A stretch of 64,000 bases of DNA from Shewanella aquimarina (GCF_023349185.1 NZ_JAKIKY010000003.1:372001-436000), one strand, 5' to 3'; shown: positions 1 through 8,847, counted from the first letter of the stretch. Program-made: numbers and translations. The notes: generated by a model from the sequence alone, not told the origin.

Positions 1-43
1 CCTGCTAAGACTAGCGCAGATTAGTCAAAGTAAACCAGGGACG

Positions 44-85
44 GAATAAGAAAGCAGGAACAAGAAAGTAGAAACAAGGAGCTAA
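44..85. repeat. Imperfect 14-bp tandem repeat in the 5' gap
   Basis: Three units of 14 bp: gaataagaaagcag, gaacaagaaagtag, then a diverged third unit. It lies in the stretch 1-361, where no gene is visible. The rest of that stretch shows nothing recognisable apart from the upstream region of the HD-GYP gene. It is one of about a dozen short arrays of this kind in the window. Confidence 0.6.
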
Positions 86-361
86 GTTAGTCCCCTAACA
101 TCACAAGCTAGGCAATCCTATGCCATAACGACGTCTTATTCACATTTTCATACAAAAGAAATGATTTAGCGAAAGGTAAATTAGCCCGCGAGCAGTGTTA
201 TGAGTAATAATGAAGGAGTGGTGAAAAATATGCGCCGGCATGACTAACTCATAAAGTTTGCTTGGCACAGCGTTTTAACACAAACTGATGCACAGCAGTT
301 AGGATCTCGCCAGAGAAGCTGTGCCGGTAAATTTCCGCTCTGGCAGCGCAAAGGATTGACA

Positions 362-1648
362 ATGAGTGATCTCTATTTCGCCCCATCGACCCCCCATGAT
401 CTTCACGACACCTTACCTATCTGGCGAGAACTGATCTTCAAGCGCCTATTTGGCCTGCTCGCCATCTTGTGTGTGCCTGTGTACATCACCAGCGTTTATC
501 TCTGTATTCAGATGGGGCTGATCGGCATGGCCGCCTTCGATACGCTAGCCTATCTTCTCCTGCTCTACATCTTACTAGCCCGGGGACTCAGGCAGAGCCT
601 GCGCTACTGTATCGGTTGTTTGATGTTTTTCGCCATCGGCGTGGCTTTTCTCATTACCATAGGGCCAACCGGTGCCGGCTTCTTCTGGCTGTTTGTGTTT
701 CCGCCGCTCACCAGCATATTAATTGGTAAAAAGGCCAGTCTATGCGCCCAACTACTCAACGCAGCCGCTCTCATCTCCATCGGCGTCGCCTACCATAACC
801 AGTGGTTTCAATGGCCCGAGACCCAAGGTTATAACGGCTTTATCTGGTCAGTAGTGGCGATAAACTTCATCGTCACCAACGCCATGGTCACTCAGTCTGC
901 CGCCTTCCTACTGGGTAAACTGACCCACTCGCTGCGATCCACCATAGCATCGCGGCGCGCAACCGTGATGGGGCTGGCAAAGCTGGCAGAATACCGTGAC
1001 AACGAAACCGGCGCCCACCTTATCCGCATGCAGCACTATGCCAAGATGCTGGCCACCCAGCGTCAGACGGATAAAGATGCGCCAACTGAGTTAACCGATG
1101 ATTTTATTCAGGAGATCACCCTGTCATCCATTTTGCACGACATTGGCAAGGTGGGGATTGCCGATGCCATCTTGTTGAAACCAGGCAGGCTTACCCCTGA
1201 GGAGTTTGAACAGATAAAGGCCCATCCCGTAATCGGCGCCCAGGTACTGGAGAGCCTGCTCAGCTACGCACCCGAATGCACCTTTATCAAGATGGGACGA
1301 GACATTGCGGGAGGTCACCATGAATGGTGGGATGGCAGCGGCTATCCGGCAGGGTTAAAAGGCGAAGCGATTCCACTTTCTGCCCGCATCGTCGCCTTGG
1401 TAGATGTGTATGACGCCCTCACCTCGCCGCGCTGCTATAAACGCCCCTTTAGTCACCAAGAGGCGATGGACTTAATCTGCCAAGATAAGGGAACCCACTT
1501 CGACCCTAAGCTGGTCGACAGCTTCATGGCCATTAACAACAGATTCGAACTGCTGTCGCGCGCGTCCCTGTTCGAACAACCACTCAAACAGCCACTGAAG
1601 GTGCAGCCCGCCGCGTTGACTAACTCAGAATTAGAAACCAGCCAGTAG
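362..1648 (+). CDS. Membrane HD-GYP domain cyclic-di-GMP phosphodiesterase
   Basis: A predicted inner-membrane signalling protein that would hydrolyse cyclic di-GMP. About six hydrophobic segments fill residues 20-190. A cytoplasmic HD-GYP domain follows, with HDIGKVG at about residue 259 and HHEWWDGSGYP at about residue 319, so the metal-binding and GYP signatures are intact. There is no receiver domain, so the membrane part is probably the sensor. An in-frame TTG lies six bases upstream, but the ATG at 362 is preferred because AAGGA ends seven bases before it. The gene is monocistronic, and its stop almost abuts the convergent DUF3465 gene. The family assignment is strong; the input signal is unknown. 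Confidence 0.88.
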   Translation: MSDLYFAPSTPHDLHDTLPIWRELIFKRLFGLLAILCVPVYITSVYLCIQMGLIGMAAFDTLAYLLLLYILLARGLRQSLRYCIGCLMFFAIGVAFLITIGPTGAGFFWLFVFPPLTSILIGKKASLCAQLLNAAALISIGVAYHNQWFQWPETQGYNGFIWSVVAINFIVTNAMVTQSAAFLLGKLTHSLRSTIASRRATVMGLAKLAEYRDNETGAHLIRMQHYAKMLATQRQTDKDAPTELTDDFIQEITLSSILHDIGKVGIADAILLKPGRLTPEEFEQIKAHPVIGAQVLESLLSYAPECTFIKMGRDIAGGHHEWWDGSGYPAGLKGEAIPLSARIVALVDVYDALTSPRCYKRPFSHQEAMDLICQDKGTHFDPKLVDSFMAINNRFELLSRASLFEQPLKQPLKVQPAALTNSELETSQ

Positions 1649-1649
1649 G

Positions 1650-2081
1650 TTATTGGTATTTTTGCCCATTATGGCTTAACCAACCCGCCGGGTGATGACC
1701 ATTAGGATCCTTGTGTGTCCAATGGATCACGCCGCCGCGATTATTCCACTCATACTCACCGAAGAAGCCAACCCTGTCGCCGACCTTAAGATCAGCGATA
1801 CGCGGCGCAAGGTCGATATTATGGGCCACCAAGAGGGTCTGGCCGCTGGCCAGGCGCACAATGAAACGCTGATGACGACTCCCCTTGGTGTCGTCACCGA
1901 GCAGGCGTATCACTTTCCCTTCTCCCTGGATCTGCAGCCCACTTTGCTTTTGTTCAAACGCCTGACTGAGCTGCGCATCATTCGCCGATACCGAAAGCGT
2001 TACACTCAACGCCAATACAAGCGCGGCAAGCACTCTGCCGACAAACAATAAGCCTTTACCTTTCAATGTCATCAACTTCAT
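1650..2081 (-). CDS. DUF3465 family secreted protein
   Basis: A 143-residue protein with an N-terminal signal peptide (hydrophobic core at about residues 11-30, cleavage near SVSA-ND) followed by one small domain. The domain has a GEGKVIRLLGDD start and a GVIHWTHKDPNGHH motif near the end, which I recognise as DUF3465. The fold looks OB-like (alternating beta segments, a KVGDRVGFFGEY turn), but the function is unknown. The start overlaps the stop of the upstream lipoprotein gene by four bases (ATGA), so the two are probably co-translated. An internal ATG (residue 4) is an alternative start. A periplasmic location is inferred from the signal peptide. Confidence 0.75.
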   Translation of the reverse strand: MKLMTLKGKGLLFVGRVLAALVLALSVTLSVSANDAQLSQAFEQKQSGLQIQGEGKVIRLLGDDTKGSRHQRFIVRLASGQTLLVAHNIDLAPRIADLKVGDRVGFFGEYEWNNRGGVIHWTHKDPNGHHPAGWLSHNGQKYQ

Positions 2082-2503
2082 CTCTTGCCCGCCATACGAA
2101 TGACTTCAGCCGTCATCAAGACTTTGACGGGCTTATGTTCAGGGTTAGTCTCGCTAGCGACATAGCTTGCCTTTGGCATCTTATCTAGCTTAGCCTGAGT
2201 CATCCAACCTTCGGGCGTGGAGCCTACCAGTGTCTTACTCACCTCATTGCCCTGACTATCGATAACCACAAAATAGCTAAACTTGCCGGCCCCCTTAGGG
2301 ATCCACTTGGGGCGCGACTTTAACATAACAGGATTTACCGGTTTGGCCTGCCAATAGTTACCTAAGTCCCCAAAACTGACTTCAAGCAGGTTATTGAGTA
2401 CGGCGCTATCACCAGAATTGGATTCACTTGAGGGCGCTTGGGTGGCACCACAGGCCGTTAGTGCCAGAGTTAATATGACCTTGGTAATCAATTTTTTAGA
2501 CAT
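2078..2503 (-). CDS. Hypothetical lipoprotein
   Basis: A 141-residue protein with a lipoprotein signal: positively charged start, hydrophobic core, then LALTAC with the lipidated Cys near residue 18. A Ser-rich linker (about residues 22-35) leads into a single mature domain. I do not recognise a family. AAGGATGAAAA just upstream of the ATG at 2503 is a convincing ribosome binding site. The stop overlaps the DUF3465 start (ATGA), and both products are exported, so a joint envelope role is plausible but unproven. Confidence 0.7.
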   Translation of the reverse strand: MSKKLITKVILTLALTACGATQAPSSESNSGDSAVLNNLLEVSFGDLGNYWQAKPVNPVMLKSRPKWIPKGAGKFSYFVVIDSQGNEVSKTLVGSTPEGWMTQAKLDKMPKASYVASETNPEHKPVKVLMTAEVIRMAGKR

Positions 2504-2553
2504 TTTTCATCCTTGAATAATAGGTTAATGCAATGATTTTATTGTTGAAAAGA

Positions 2554-3012
2554 TTAACGAACCACACTATCACAATAGCGCTTCATTAAAAAGTAGCGCG
2601 CCGGGCTGCCCTCGAACGCAGGCACGGTCCCTGCTAGGGTAAATCCCAGCTTCTGGTAAAAATCCGGCGCCTGAAAATCCAGGGTATCCACCTGGGCCTG
2701 CAGGCAGCCACGACCGACGGCTAACTGCTCAGCAGCTAACATCAACTCACGCCCAAGACCTGTGCCGCGGGCGGATTCATCCACCCAGACCACATGAATA
2801 AGAAAATTTTTATAGATGGTTCGCCCATAGACACCACCAATTAGCTTACCCAAGTCATTATGGGCCAGTACGGTGAGCGGCTCACTCGTCTCCTTCCCCA
2901 TCTTATCGAAATTAAACTGGCGTACCCCATCGACCAGGGCATCGACGAGTTCGCTGTTCTCGCCCTCTGCCTGACTTATGGTTAACTGGTTCCGATTACT
3001 AATTATCTGCAT
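2554..3012 (-). CDS. GNAT family N-acetyltransferase
   Basis: A 152-residue acetyltransferase of the GNAT fold. The acetyl-CoA pyrophosphate loop (motif A) is visible as ESARGTGLGREL at about residues 79-90, preceded by the beta-strand IHVVWVD. The C-terminal DFYQKLGFTLAGTVP matches the motif B region that ends GNAT domains. The substrate cannot be read from the sequence. The gene lies 5 bp downstream of the nitronate monooxygenase on the same strand, so they are probably cotranscribed. The length is normal for a single-domain GNAT. Confidence 0.8.
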   Translation of the reverse strand: MQIISNRNQLTISQAEGENSELVDALVDGVRQFNFDKMGKETSEPLTVLAHNDLGKLIGGVYGRTIYKNFLIHVVWVDESARGTGLGRELMLAAEQLAVGRGCLQAQVDTLDFQAPDFYQKLGFTLAGTVPAFEGSPARYFLMKRYCDSVVR

Positions 3013-3017
3013 AGCTT

Positions 3018-4115
3018 CTACTCATATTTATTATCATGCGGCGCACTTTCCATTAGCGCCAAAGTCATCTCGGCGGCAGAGATCTTTCTGCAGGCTGTGA
3101 TATTTGCGCCACACCAAAGCGGTGAGAAATCACTCCTGCCGAGGGCCTCACTCGCCTTTCGCAGTTGCGCCATCAAGTTTGTGGCGTAGGGAAAGGCCGG
3201 TGCCCGAGGATTCATCGACCCTAACTCTGTCATGGCGCGGTTCACTATGCCTCTTGCAGGCCTACCAGAGAAGATATTGGTCAAGGCGGTGCGGTCTCCA
3301 GCCCCATGAGCTCTTGATACATCCGCCTTGGCCGCGTGCTCGATTGCCACTCTGTGCAGGCTTGAGGTATTGGCCTCATCACACAAGAGATAGGCGCTGC
3401 CCACCTGTACGGCGCAGGCGCCTTGGTCCATGGCGGCTCTTGCCGCATGACTATCGCCTATGCCGCCGGCGGCAATCACAGGCAGGTCGACACCTTTGGC
3501 TATCTGGATAAGCAGGCTTGCCATCTCAAGCTGGGTGTTGAGATCCTCACTGAGAAACATGCCTCTGTGACCGCCCGCCTCGATACCCTGGGCGATTATG
3601 CCATCGACGCCTCGCGCGGTGAGATACTCAGCCTCGGCTAAGGTGGTGGCGCTGGCGATCACCTTGCTGCCCCAGGATTTCACTCGCGCCAGCAGCTCGG
3701 TATCGGGTAAGCCGAAATGAAAACTTATCACCTCGGGTTTATAGGGCGCTATCTCATCGGCGATCGCATGATTAAAGGGCATACGACTGGCGCCGCCTTG
3801 GCCGAGATCGACCTCTATCCCAAGCTCATCGAAATAAGGAATAAGTGCCTCATGCCAGTGCGCCTGTGCCTTGGGATCAAATGGGGGAAGTTGATGACAG
3901 AAGAAATTAAGATTGAGCGGCGCGTTAGTAGCCGCCCTGAACGCCTTAATCTCATCTATGATCTGCGCCTTACTCAACATGCCACAGGGGATGGAACCTA
4001 GCCCACCAACCTTCGCCACGGCAATGGCAAGTTTGCTGTCTTGCACGCCTGCCATAGGCGCCTGAATGATTGGCAGCTCAGTGCCCAACAGGGCCTTAAA
4101 ATGCTTGTTACCCAT
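3018..4115 (-). CDS. Nitronate monooxygenase family flavoprotein
   Basis: An FMN-dependent TIM-barrel enzyme of the 2-nitropropane dioxygenase/nitronate monooxygenase family, predicted to oxidise alkyl nitronates. The N-terminal PIIQAPMAG, the AQGIEAGGHRGMF segment and the phosphate-binding VIAAGGIGDSHAARAAMDQG with VQVGSAYLL are the family signatures. A GTG lies directly before the ATG at 4115. The ATG is preferred because AAGGA is about seven bases upstream of it. That ribosome binding site lies inside the first unit of a 13-bp tandem repeat. The GNAT gene follows 5 bp later. The natural substrate of this paralogue is not predictable; enoyl reductase relatives share the fold. Confidence 0.85.
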   Translation of the reverse strand: MGNKHFKALLGTELPIIQAPMAGVQDSKLAIAVAKVGGLGSIPCGMLSKAQIIDEIKAFRAATNAPLNLNFFCHQLPPFDPKAQAHWHEALIPYFDELGIEVDLGQGGASRMPFNHAIADEIAPYKPEVISFHFGLPDTELLARVKSWGSKVIASATTLAEAEYLTARGVDGIIAQGIEAGGHRGMFLSEDLNTQLEMASLLIQIAKGVDLPVIAAGGIGDSHAARAAMDQGACAVQVGSAYLLCDEANTSSLHRVAIEHAAKADVSRAHGAGDRTALTNIFSGRPARGIVNRAMTELGSMNPRAPAFPYATNLMAQLRKASEALGRSDFSPLWCGANITACRKISAAEMTLALMESAPHDNKYE

Positions 4116-4123
4116 CACCTTAT

Positions 4124-4175
4124 CCTTAGTGAATGCCCTTAGTAGATGACCTTAGTAAATGCCCTTAGTAGATAT
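4124..4175. repeat. 13-bp tandem repeat, four units, over a ribosome binding site
   Basis: Four consecutive 13-bp units: ccttagtgaatgc, ccttagtagatga, ccttagtaaatgc, ccttagtagatat. The array lies between the GFA-family gene and the nitronate monooxygenase gene. On the minus strand its last unit supplies the AAGG of the nitronate monooxygenase Shine-Dalgarno sequence. Confidence 0.85.
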
Positions 4176-4200
4176 AAGAATGGCCTACCTGGCTCAAAAA

Positions 4201-4626
4201 TTACCTGCCGGGCTCATGGCCCTCATACCAAGGTAACTTGGCATCCATCTCCTCCCAATTGGCCTTAGAGGTGACAAAATTGTGGGAGATGGGGCGTTCG
4301 TTGATCGCTGAGTCTAAGATACCGAGTCGCAGGCGAATTCGCTTGCTGTCCTGGTCGTTGGCGCTATAGATGGGCGAGGCGCAACGACGACAAAAATAAC
4401 GCCGTTTTCCCGGCGAAAATTCAAAATTTGAAAGGAAATTTGCCTCATCCGATAGATTGAAGTCCACCAATTCGACAAAACCATTGGTGGCAAATGCCGT
4501 ACCGCTCGATTTACGACACAGGGAACAGTGGCAATGAATGATCTGACTTATGGGTCCGCTGATGGCGACTTTAATGCCACCACATAGACAACTTCCTTGA
4601 TACATGGGTTTACTGATCCAACTCAC
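4201..4626 (-). CDS. GFA (glutathione-dependent formaldehyde-activating enzyme-like) family zinc protein
   Basis: A 141-residue zinc-binding protein of the GFA/CENP-V fold. The structural and catalytic zinc cysteines are visible as GSCLCGGIK, HCHCSLCRKSSGTAF and FCRRCASPIY. Family members are usually annotated as glutathione-dependent formaldehyde-activating enzymes, but most, including this one, have no demonstrated activity. The open frame begins at a GTG (4626). An ATG at 4605, just before the first Cys motif, is an alternative, and neither has a clear ribosome binding site. It is on the same strand as the nitronate monooxygenase but separated from it by the 13-bp repeat array. Confidence 0.78.
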   Translation of the reverse strand: MSWISKPMYQGSCLCGGIKVAISGPISQIIHCHCSLCRKSSGTAFATNGFVELVDFNLSDEANFLSNFEFSPGKRRYFCRRCASPIYSANDQDSKRIRLRLGILDSAINERPISHNFVTSKANWEEMDAKLPWYEGHEPGR

Positions 4627-4861
4627 AATGACAACAAGCGCTTATGCTGCCATAACTTACGGCATCAATTCAGTATAAATTTCTGCACTAAATCGTTAAA
4701 TTGCGTAACTAAATGTGGCAAAGCACGAAATGCTCACCTAACGCGCTGGCGTTTCTCCCTGGTAACAGACTACGCCAAGCAGCCAAATCCCCTCCTTGTA
4801 CCCCACTCGTGACATAGGGCTTCTTCGTTAAGGTTTCGGGGATCGCAGGGAGCACTCCCGG

Positions 4862-4875
4862 TGAATACGTATGCA
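4862..4875. promoter_or_regulatory. Predicted MalR (LacI-family) operator upstream of the GH97 gene
   Basis: TGAATACGTATGCA is a 14-bp near-perfect palindrome with a central CG, the usual form of LacI-family operators. The same element, differing at one base, occurs at 9299-9312 before the sugar permease. It starts 19 bp upstream of a plausible -35 element in both places. Assignment to the regulator at 17158-18186 is inference. The surrounding 340-bp gap (4627-4966) shows nothing else apart from the promoter. Confidence 0.65.
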
Positions 4876-4880
4876 GTCGA

Positions 4881-4910
4881 TTGCTCCGCTCAAGCCTTCC
4901 CTTCTAACAT
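4881..4910 (+). promoter_or_regulatory. Predicted promoter of the GH97 gene
   Basis: A -35-like TTGCTC (4881-4886), an 18-bp spacer and a -10-like TAACAT (4905-4910). The permease promoter has the same arrangement. The operator lies immediately upstream of the -35 box. The predicted leader to the GH97 start is about 50 nt. Confidence 0.5.
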
Positions 4911-4966
4911 GGCAGGCAGTAACTCCCCTCACCCTAAATAAAAAACGACAATAAAAGGTACACGGA

Positions 4967-7084
4967 ATGTCTTGCACACAGATACCATCGGCGCGCCCTG
5001 CAGCCAGCGCGCGCAGCAACGCACCATCACGACCAGCCACGGCTTTGTCGGCCCTTACCCTTGCCATCGCGGCAACAGGCATGATGCTGCCCGGCACTAG
5101 CCTGGCTAAGACTGTCTCTCTGGCCTCGCCGGACAAGCAGATAGTGGTCAGCCTCAGCGACGATAACCAGACGCCTGAATATAGCGTTAGCTTTAATGGT
5201 AAGAAGGTGCTCTCACCTTCTAAACTCGGCTTGGTGTTTGAGTCTCTCGGGGAGTTTGGCAATGACTTTACCATCAAAGATATCAAGCGCAGCCAGATCG
5301 ATGAACGCTGGCAACAGCCTTGGGGCGAGCGCGAATGGGTGATCGACAAGCATAATGGTCTGTCTGCCACCCTCAGCAATGGCCAGTACAACCTAGTCGT
5401 CGAATTTAAGGTATTCGATGACGGCTTAGGTTTCCGTTACCGAGTGCCGAAGCAAGGCAAGCTGGATAAGCTAAACATCACCGCCGAACTCACCGAATTT
5501 AGCCTGCATCAGCCAGAGAAAGTCACCGCCTGGTGGATCCCGGCACGTGGCTGGAACCGCTACGAATACCTGTATCAGAAGACGCCACTCAAGCAGGTGG
5601 ACAGGGTTCACACCCCCTTTACCTTCACCCTGGGGGACGGCGTTCACATGAGCATTCACGAGGCGGCGCTGGTGGATTACGCTGCCATGACGCTGGATCA
5701 GCGCAGAGACGGCACATTACGCGCCGATCTCACACCTTGGTCTGACGGGATCCGCGTCAAGACAAGGGCGGGCTTTAGCACGCCATGGCGCACGATTCAG
5801 ATCGCCGACAAGGCTACCGGCCTGCTGAACTCAGATCTTATCCTAAATCTTAACGAGCCAAACAAGCTGGGTGATGTAGACTGGGTCGAGCCAGGCAAAT
5901 ATGTCGGGATCTGGTGGGGCATGCACCTCAACGAGAACACCTGGGGATCGGGTGACAAGCACGGCGCCACCACCTCCGAGACCAAGCGCTACATGGATTT
6001 TGCCGCCGATAACGGCTTCGCCGGTGTACTGGTGGAAGGCTGGAACGTCGGCTGGGACGGTAGCTGGTTCCATAACGGCGATGTCTTTAGCTTCACCCAG
6101 GCCTATCCCGACTTCGATCTGCCCGAGATCTCAGCCTATGGAGCCAGCAAGGGGGTACGCCTGATTGGCCACCACGAGACCTCTGGCTCTGTTAGTAACT
6201 ACCGCAATCAGATGAGCGATGCCTATGATCTCTATGAGAAATATGGGGTCACTCAGGTGAAAACCGGCTATGTGGCCGACGGCGGCGACATCAAACGTGT
6301 CGACGAGCAAGGCATAGTGCGTCACGAATGGCATGACGGCCAGTTTATGGTGAACGAATACCTGCACAGCGTCACAGAGGCCGCCAAGCGCCACATCAGT
6401 ATCAACACCCATGAGCCGATTAAAGACACCGGCCTGCGTCGAACCTATCCCAACTGGATCAGCCGCGAGGGCGCGCGCGGTCAGGAGTTTAACGCCTGGG
6501 GCACGCCGCCCAACAATCCGTCGCACACCACTACCCTGGCCTACACCCGCATGCTGGCCGGCCCCATGGATTTCACGCCGGGGATCTTCGATCTGGCCCC
6601 TAAGGGCCTAGACGCAGTCAACCGGGTGCAGACCACCCTGACCAAGCAGTTAGCCCTCTATGTGGTGCTCTACAGTCCGATTCAAATGGCCGCCGATCTG
6701 CCGCGAAACTATAAGCAGCACCCCGACGCCTTTAGGTTTATTCAGGATGTGCCCACCGACTGGGCCCAGAGTATCGCCCTGGCCGGCGAGGTAGGCGAAT
6801 ACGTAGCCTTTGCCCGTCAGGAACGTGGTGGTAACAGCCAAGGCAAGGACTGGTACCTGGGCGCCATCACAGACGATGCGCCACGCGAGATCAGCATAGA
6901 TCTCGACTTCCTCGACCCAGAGCTGCGTTATGAAGCGCAGATCTACCGCGACGGTGAAAAAGCAGATTGGCGTACCAATCCCTATGACTATGTGATTGAG
7001 ACCAAACAGGTCGATAGCAAGCAGGCTCTCACCTTAAGGCTTGCCAGCAGCGGCGGCGTTGCCATCCGCTTCAAGGCGATTTAA
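4967..7084 (+). CDS. susB: Glycoside hydrolase family 97 alpha-glucosidase (SusB-like)
   Basis: A secreted or periplasmic alpha-glucosidase that would release glucose from maltooligosaccharides. A long signal region (hydrophobic core ALSALTLAIAATGMML near residues 25-40, cleavage after SLA) precedes an N-terminal beta-sandwich and a (beta/alpha)8 barrel. The barrel carries the GH97 signatures GHHETSGS, INTHEPIKDTG and SREGARGQEFNAWG. These retain the Glu residues that I associate with the inverting, SusB-type subgroup rather than the retaining alpha-galactosidase subgroup. At 705 residues the length is typical. Its own promoter and a MalR-like operator lie upstream. The start was chosen because ACGGA precedes the ATG and the signal peptide follows. 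Function is well supported by family; exact linkage preference is not visible. Confidence 0.88.
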   Translation: MSCTQIPSARPAASARSNAPSRPATALSALTLAIAATGMMLPGTSLAKTVSLASPDKQIVVSLSDDNQTPEYSVSFNGKKVLSPSKLGLVFESLGEFGNDFTIKDIKRSQIDERWQQPWGEREWVIDKHNGLSATLSNGQYNLVVEFKVFDDGLGFRYRVPKQGKLDKLNITAELTEFSLHQPEKVTAWWIPARGWNRYEYLYQKTPLKQVDRVHTPFTFTLGDGVHMSIHEAALVDYAAMTLDQRRDGTLRADLTPWSDGIRVKTRAGFSTPWRTIQIADKATGLLNSDLILNLNEPNKLGDVDWVEPGKYVGIWWGMHLNENTWGSGDKHGATTSETKRYMDFAADNGFAGVLVEGWNVGWDGSWFHNGDVFSFTQAYPDFDLPEISAYGASKGVRLIGHHETSGSVSNYRNQMSDAYDLYEKYGVTQVKTGYVADGGDIKRVDEQGIVRHEWHDGQFMVNEYLHSVTEAAKRHISINTHEPIKDTGLRRTYPNWISREGARGQEFNAWGTPPNNPSHTTTLAYTRMLAGPMDFTPGIFDLAPKGLDAVNRVQTTLTKQLALYVVLYSPIQMAADLPRNYKQHPDAFRFIQDVPTDWAQSIALAGEVGEYVAFARQERGGNSQGKDWYLGAITDDAPREISIDLDFLDPELRYEAQIYRDGEKADWRTNPYDYVIETKQVDSKQALTLRLASSGGVAIRFKAI

Positions 7085-7109
7085 CCGCACGTTTCCAACC
7101 ACAGAAAAA

Positions 7110-7141
7110 GATGACAAGCCTGCGCCTACAGGCTTGTCATC
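7110..7141. terminator. Strong hairpin downstream of the GH97 gene
   Basis: A perfect 13-bp stem (GATGACAAGCCTG and its complement) with the loop CGCCTA. It lies 26 bp after the GH97 stop. The plus-strand tail is only TGTCTCTTT, while five A residues precede the stem, so the U-tract is better on the minus strand. It probably ends GH97 transcription or stabilises its 3' end. Confidence 0.6.
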
Positions 7142-7311
7142 ATGTCTCTTTCGCAACATTTGTTTACCTTTTTCCGTCGATTTCCCCCACATTTCTACGA
7201 CTAAAGCCGCGCTCCCTCCCCCAAGCATCAGGGTTATTCTGCTAAGGTAGTTTGTGCATCACTTTTATGCACAAAGAAGTACCACACAATAACAAGAATG
7301 AAGAGCAGAAC

Positions 7312-8760
7312 ATGACAATCAATCCATTTATCGGCAATACACTGCTGCTAACGGCCTTGTGCGCCGCTACACTCCACCCCACTAATGTTCATGCCTCCAC
7401 GGCGCCAGAGGCACATAATCCCTATACCGCGCCCTCAGCAGAAGATCTTCGCCTGTATGAGATAGCCGATGCCCCCCAGCCAGCGCGCATTTTGCGCGAT
7501 ATACAGACCCTGGTGGACTTCGGCACCCGCCATACCCTATCGAGCCAGACAGATAAGCAGCGCGGCATAGGCGCAGCCAGAAATTGGATTAAGGCCGAGT
7601 TTGAACGCATCTCTGCTGCCTGCGGAGGATGCCTCGAGGTGATCGAGGTGGCTGACACTGTCTCGGGTAAGCGCATTCCAAAGCCGACCAGAGTCGTGAA
7701 TATCATCGCCATCCAGCGCGGCACCTTAGATCCCAACCGTGTGGTGATGATGAGCGGCGATATCGACTCTCGGGTCAGTGACGTCATGGACGCTAACTCA
7801 TTCTCCCCCGGCGCCAACGATAACGCCTCGGGCGTGGCTGGTGCATTGGAAGCCGCCCGTATCCTGAGTCAGTATCAGTTTGGCGGCACCATAGTCTACG
7901 CGGCCCTATCGGGCGAAGAGCAAGGCCTCTATGGCGGCGCAGGACTGGCCAGTTTTGCCAAGAAGCAGGGCTGGCAGGTCGAGGCCGTACTCAATAACGA
8001 CATGATAGGCAACATCCAGGGGATCAACGGCGTGGTGAGCAACCATACGGTGCGGGTGTTCTCAGAGGGCGTGCGTATCGCCGAGACGCCAGCCGAGGCC
8101 AAGGAGCGCTACTTCAGCGGTGGCGAGAATGATTCTGCCTCGCGTAACCTTGCCCGGCATATAAAGCGGCTCGCCGACCAGTACATGACCAACCTGGACG
8201 TGCAGCTCATCTATCGTCTCGATCGTTTCGGTCGCGGTGGCCATCACCTACCGTTTAACAAGGCTGGCTTTCCTGCGGTGCGAGTGATGGAGACCAACGA
8301 GAACTACAATCGCCAGCATCAGGATATTCGCACCGAAAACGGCATCGCCTATGGCGACGTGATAGAAGGTGTCGATGAAGCCTTCGCCGCCAAACTAACT
8401 GCCCTCAACGCCATCAGCCTGGCCTCCATGGCCTGGGCTCCAGCGCCGCCGACTCAGGTGAGCATCTCGGGACAGGTATCGGCCGATACTCAGCTAAACT
8501 GGCTGGCAGATGCCACGGCCGAGGTGGCTGGTTATCGCATCTACTGGCGCAAGACCACAGAGCCGGAGTGGACCCACAGCCGCTATGTGGGCAAGGTCAA
8601 CAGCTTCACCCTGCGTAACATGGTGATCGACAACTATCTGTATGGCGTCGCTGCCGTGGGCTATAACGGCAACACCAGCCCGGTAGTGTTCCCTGGCGCG
8701 GCGGGAAGCTTCTTCCTTGGGACGTTAGACTCAGTCGCCAAAGCTGCAAAACAGCACTAG
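7312..8760 (+). CDS. Secreted M28 family metallopeptidase with C-terminal fibronectin-like domain
   Basis: A predicted zinc exopeptidase. After a signal peptide (core TLLLTALCAATL, cleavage near VHA) comes an M28 domain. Visible metal-ligand segments are SGDIDSR, GANDNASGVAG, SGEEQGLYGG and NNDMIGN, with a late GRGGHHLPFNKAGFPAVR. In most M28 enzymes the first ligand is a His (GHxDS); here that position is Asp. A beta-rich domain at about residues 390-460 resembles fibronectin type III. Upstream in-frame TTG (7252) and ATG (7267) codons exist, but 7312 gives a normal signal peptide and has GAAGAG upstream. It sits between two maltodextrin genes; the connection is unclear. Confidence 0.8.
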   Translation: MTINPFIGNTLLLTALCAATLHPTNVHASTAPEAHNPYTAPSAEDLRLYEIADAPQPARILRDIQTLVDFGTRHTLSSQTDKQRGIGAARNWIKAEFERISAACGGCLEVIEVADTVSGKRIPKPTRVVNIIAIQRGTLDPNRVVMMSGDIDSRVSDVMDANSFSPGANDNASGVAGALEAARILSQYQFGGTIVYAALSGEEQGLYGGAGLASFAKKQGWQVEAVLNNDMIGNIQGINGVVSNHTVRVFSEGVRIAETPAEAKERYFSGGENDSASRNLARHIKRLADQYMTNLDVQLIYRLDRFGRGGHHLPFNKAGFPAVRVMETNENYNRQHQDIRTENGIAYGDVIEGVDEAFAAKLTALNAISLASMAWAPAPPTQVSISGQVSADTQLNWLADATAEVAGYRIYWRKTTEPEWTHSRYVGKVNSFTLRNMVIDNYLYGVAAVGYNGNTSPVVFPGAAGSFFLGTLDSVAKAAKQH

Positions 8761-8825
8761 TTACGAGACAGATGCTCACCATTGAGAGTTAATTTATTTG
8801 AAGGTAAATGTGACTCACTATCAGC

Positions 8826-8847
8826 TCAGGCCGTCTTCGCGGCCTGA
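8826..8847 (+). terminator. Hairpin downstream of the M28 peptidase gene
   Basis: An 8-bp perfect stem TCAGGCCG/CGGCCTGA with a six-base TCTTCG loop, 66 bp after the stop. The tail ACATTGTTATCT is a weak U-tract, so termination is only moderately supported. Confidence 0.45.

Noticed and set aside
4828..5391. Long minus-strand frame opposite the GH97 start
   Set aside because: It is the complement of the GH97 upstream and coding region, has no family features, and would remove the promoter-operator arrangement.
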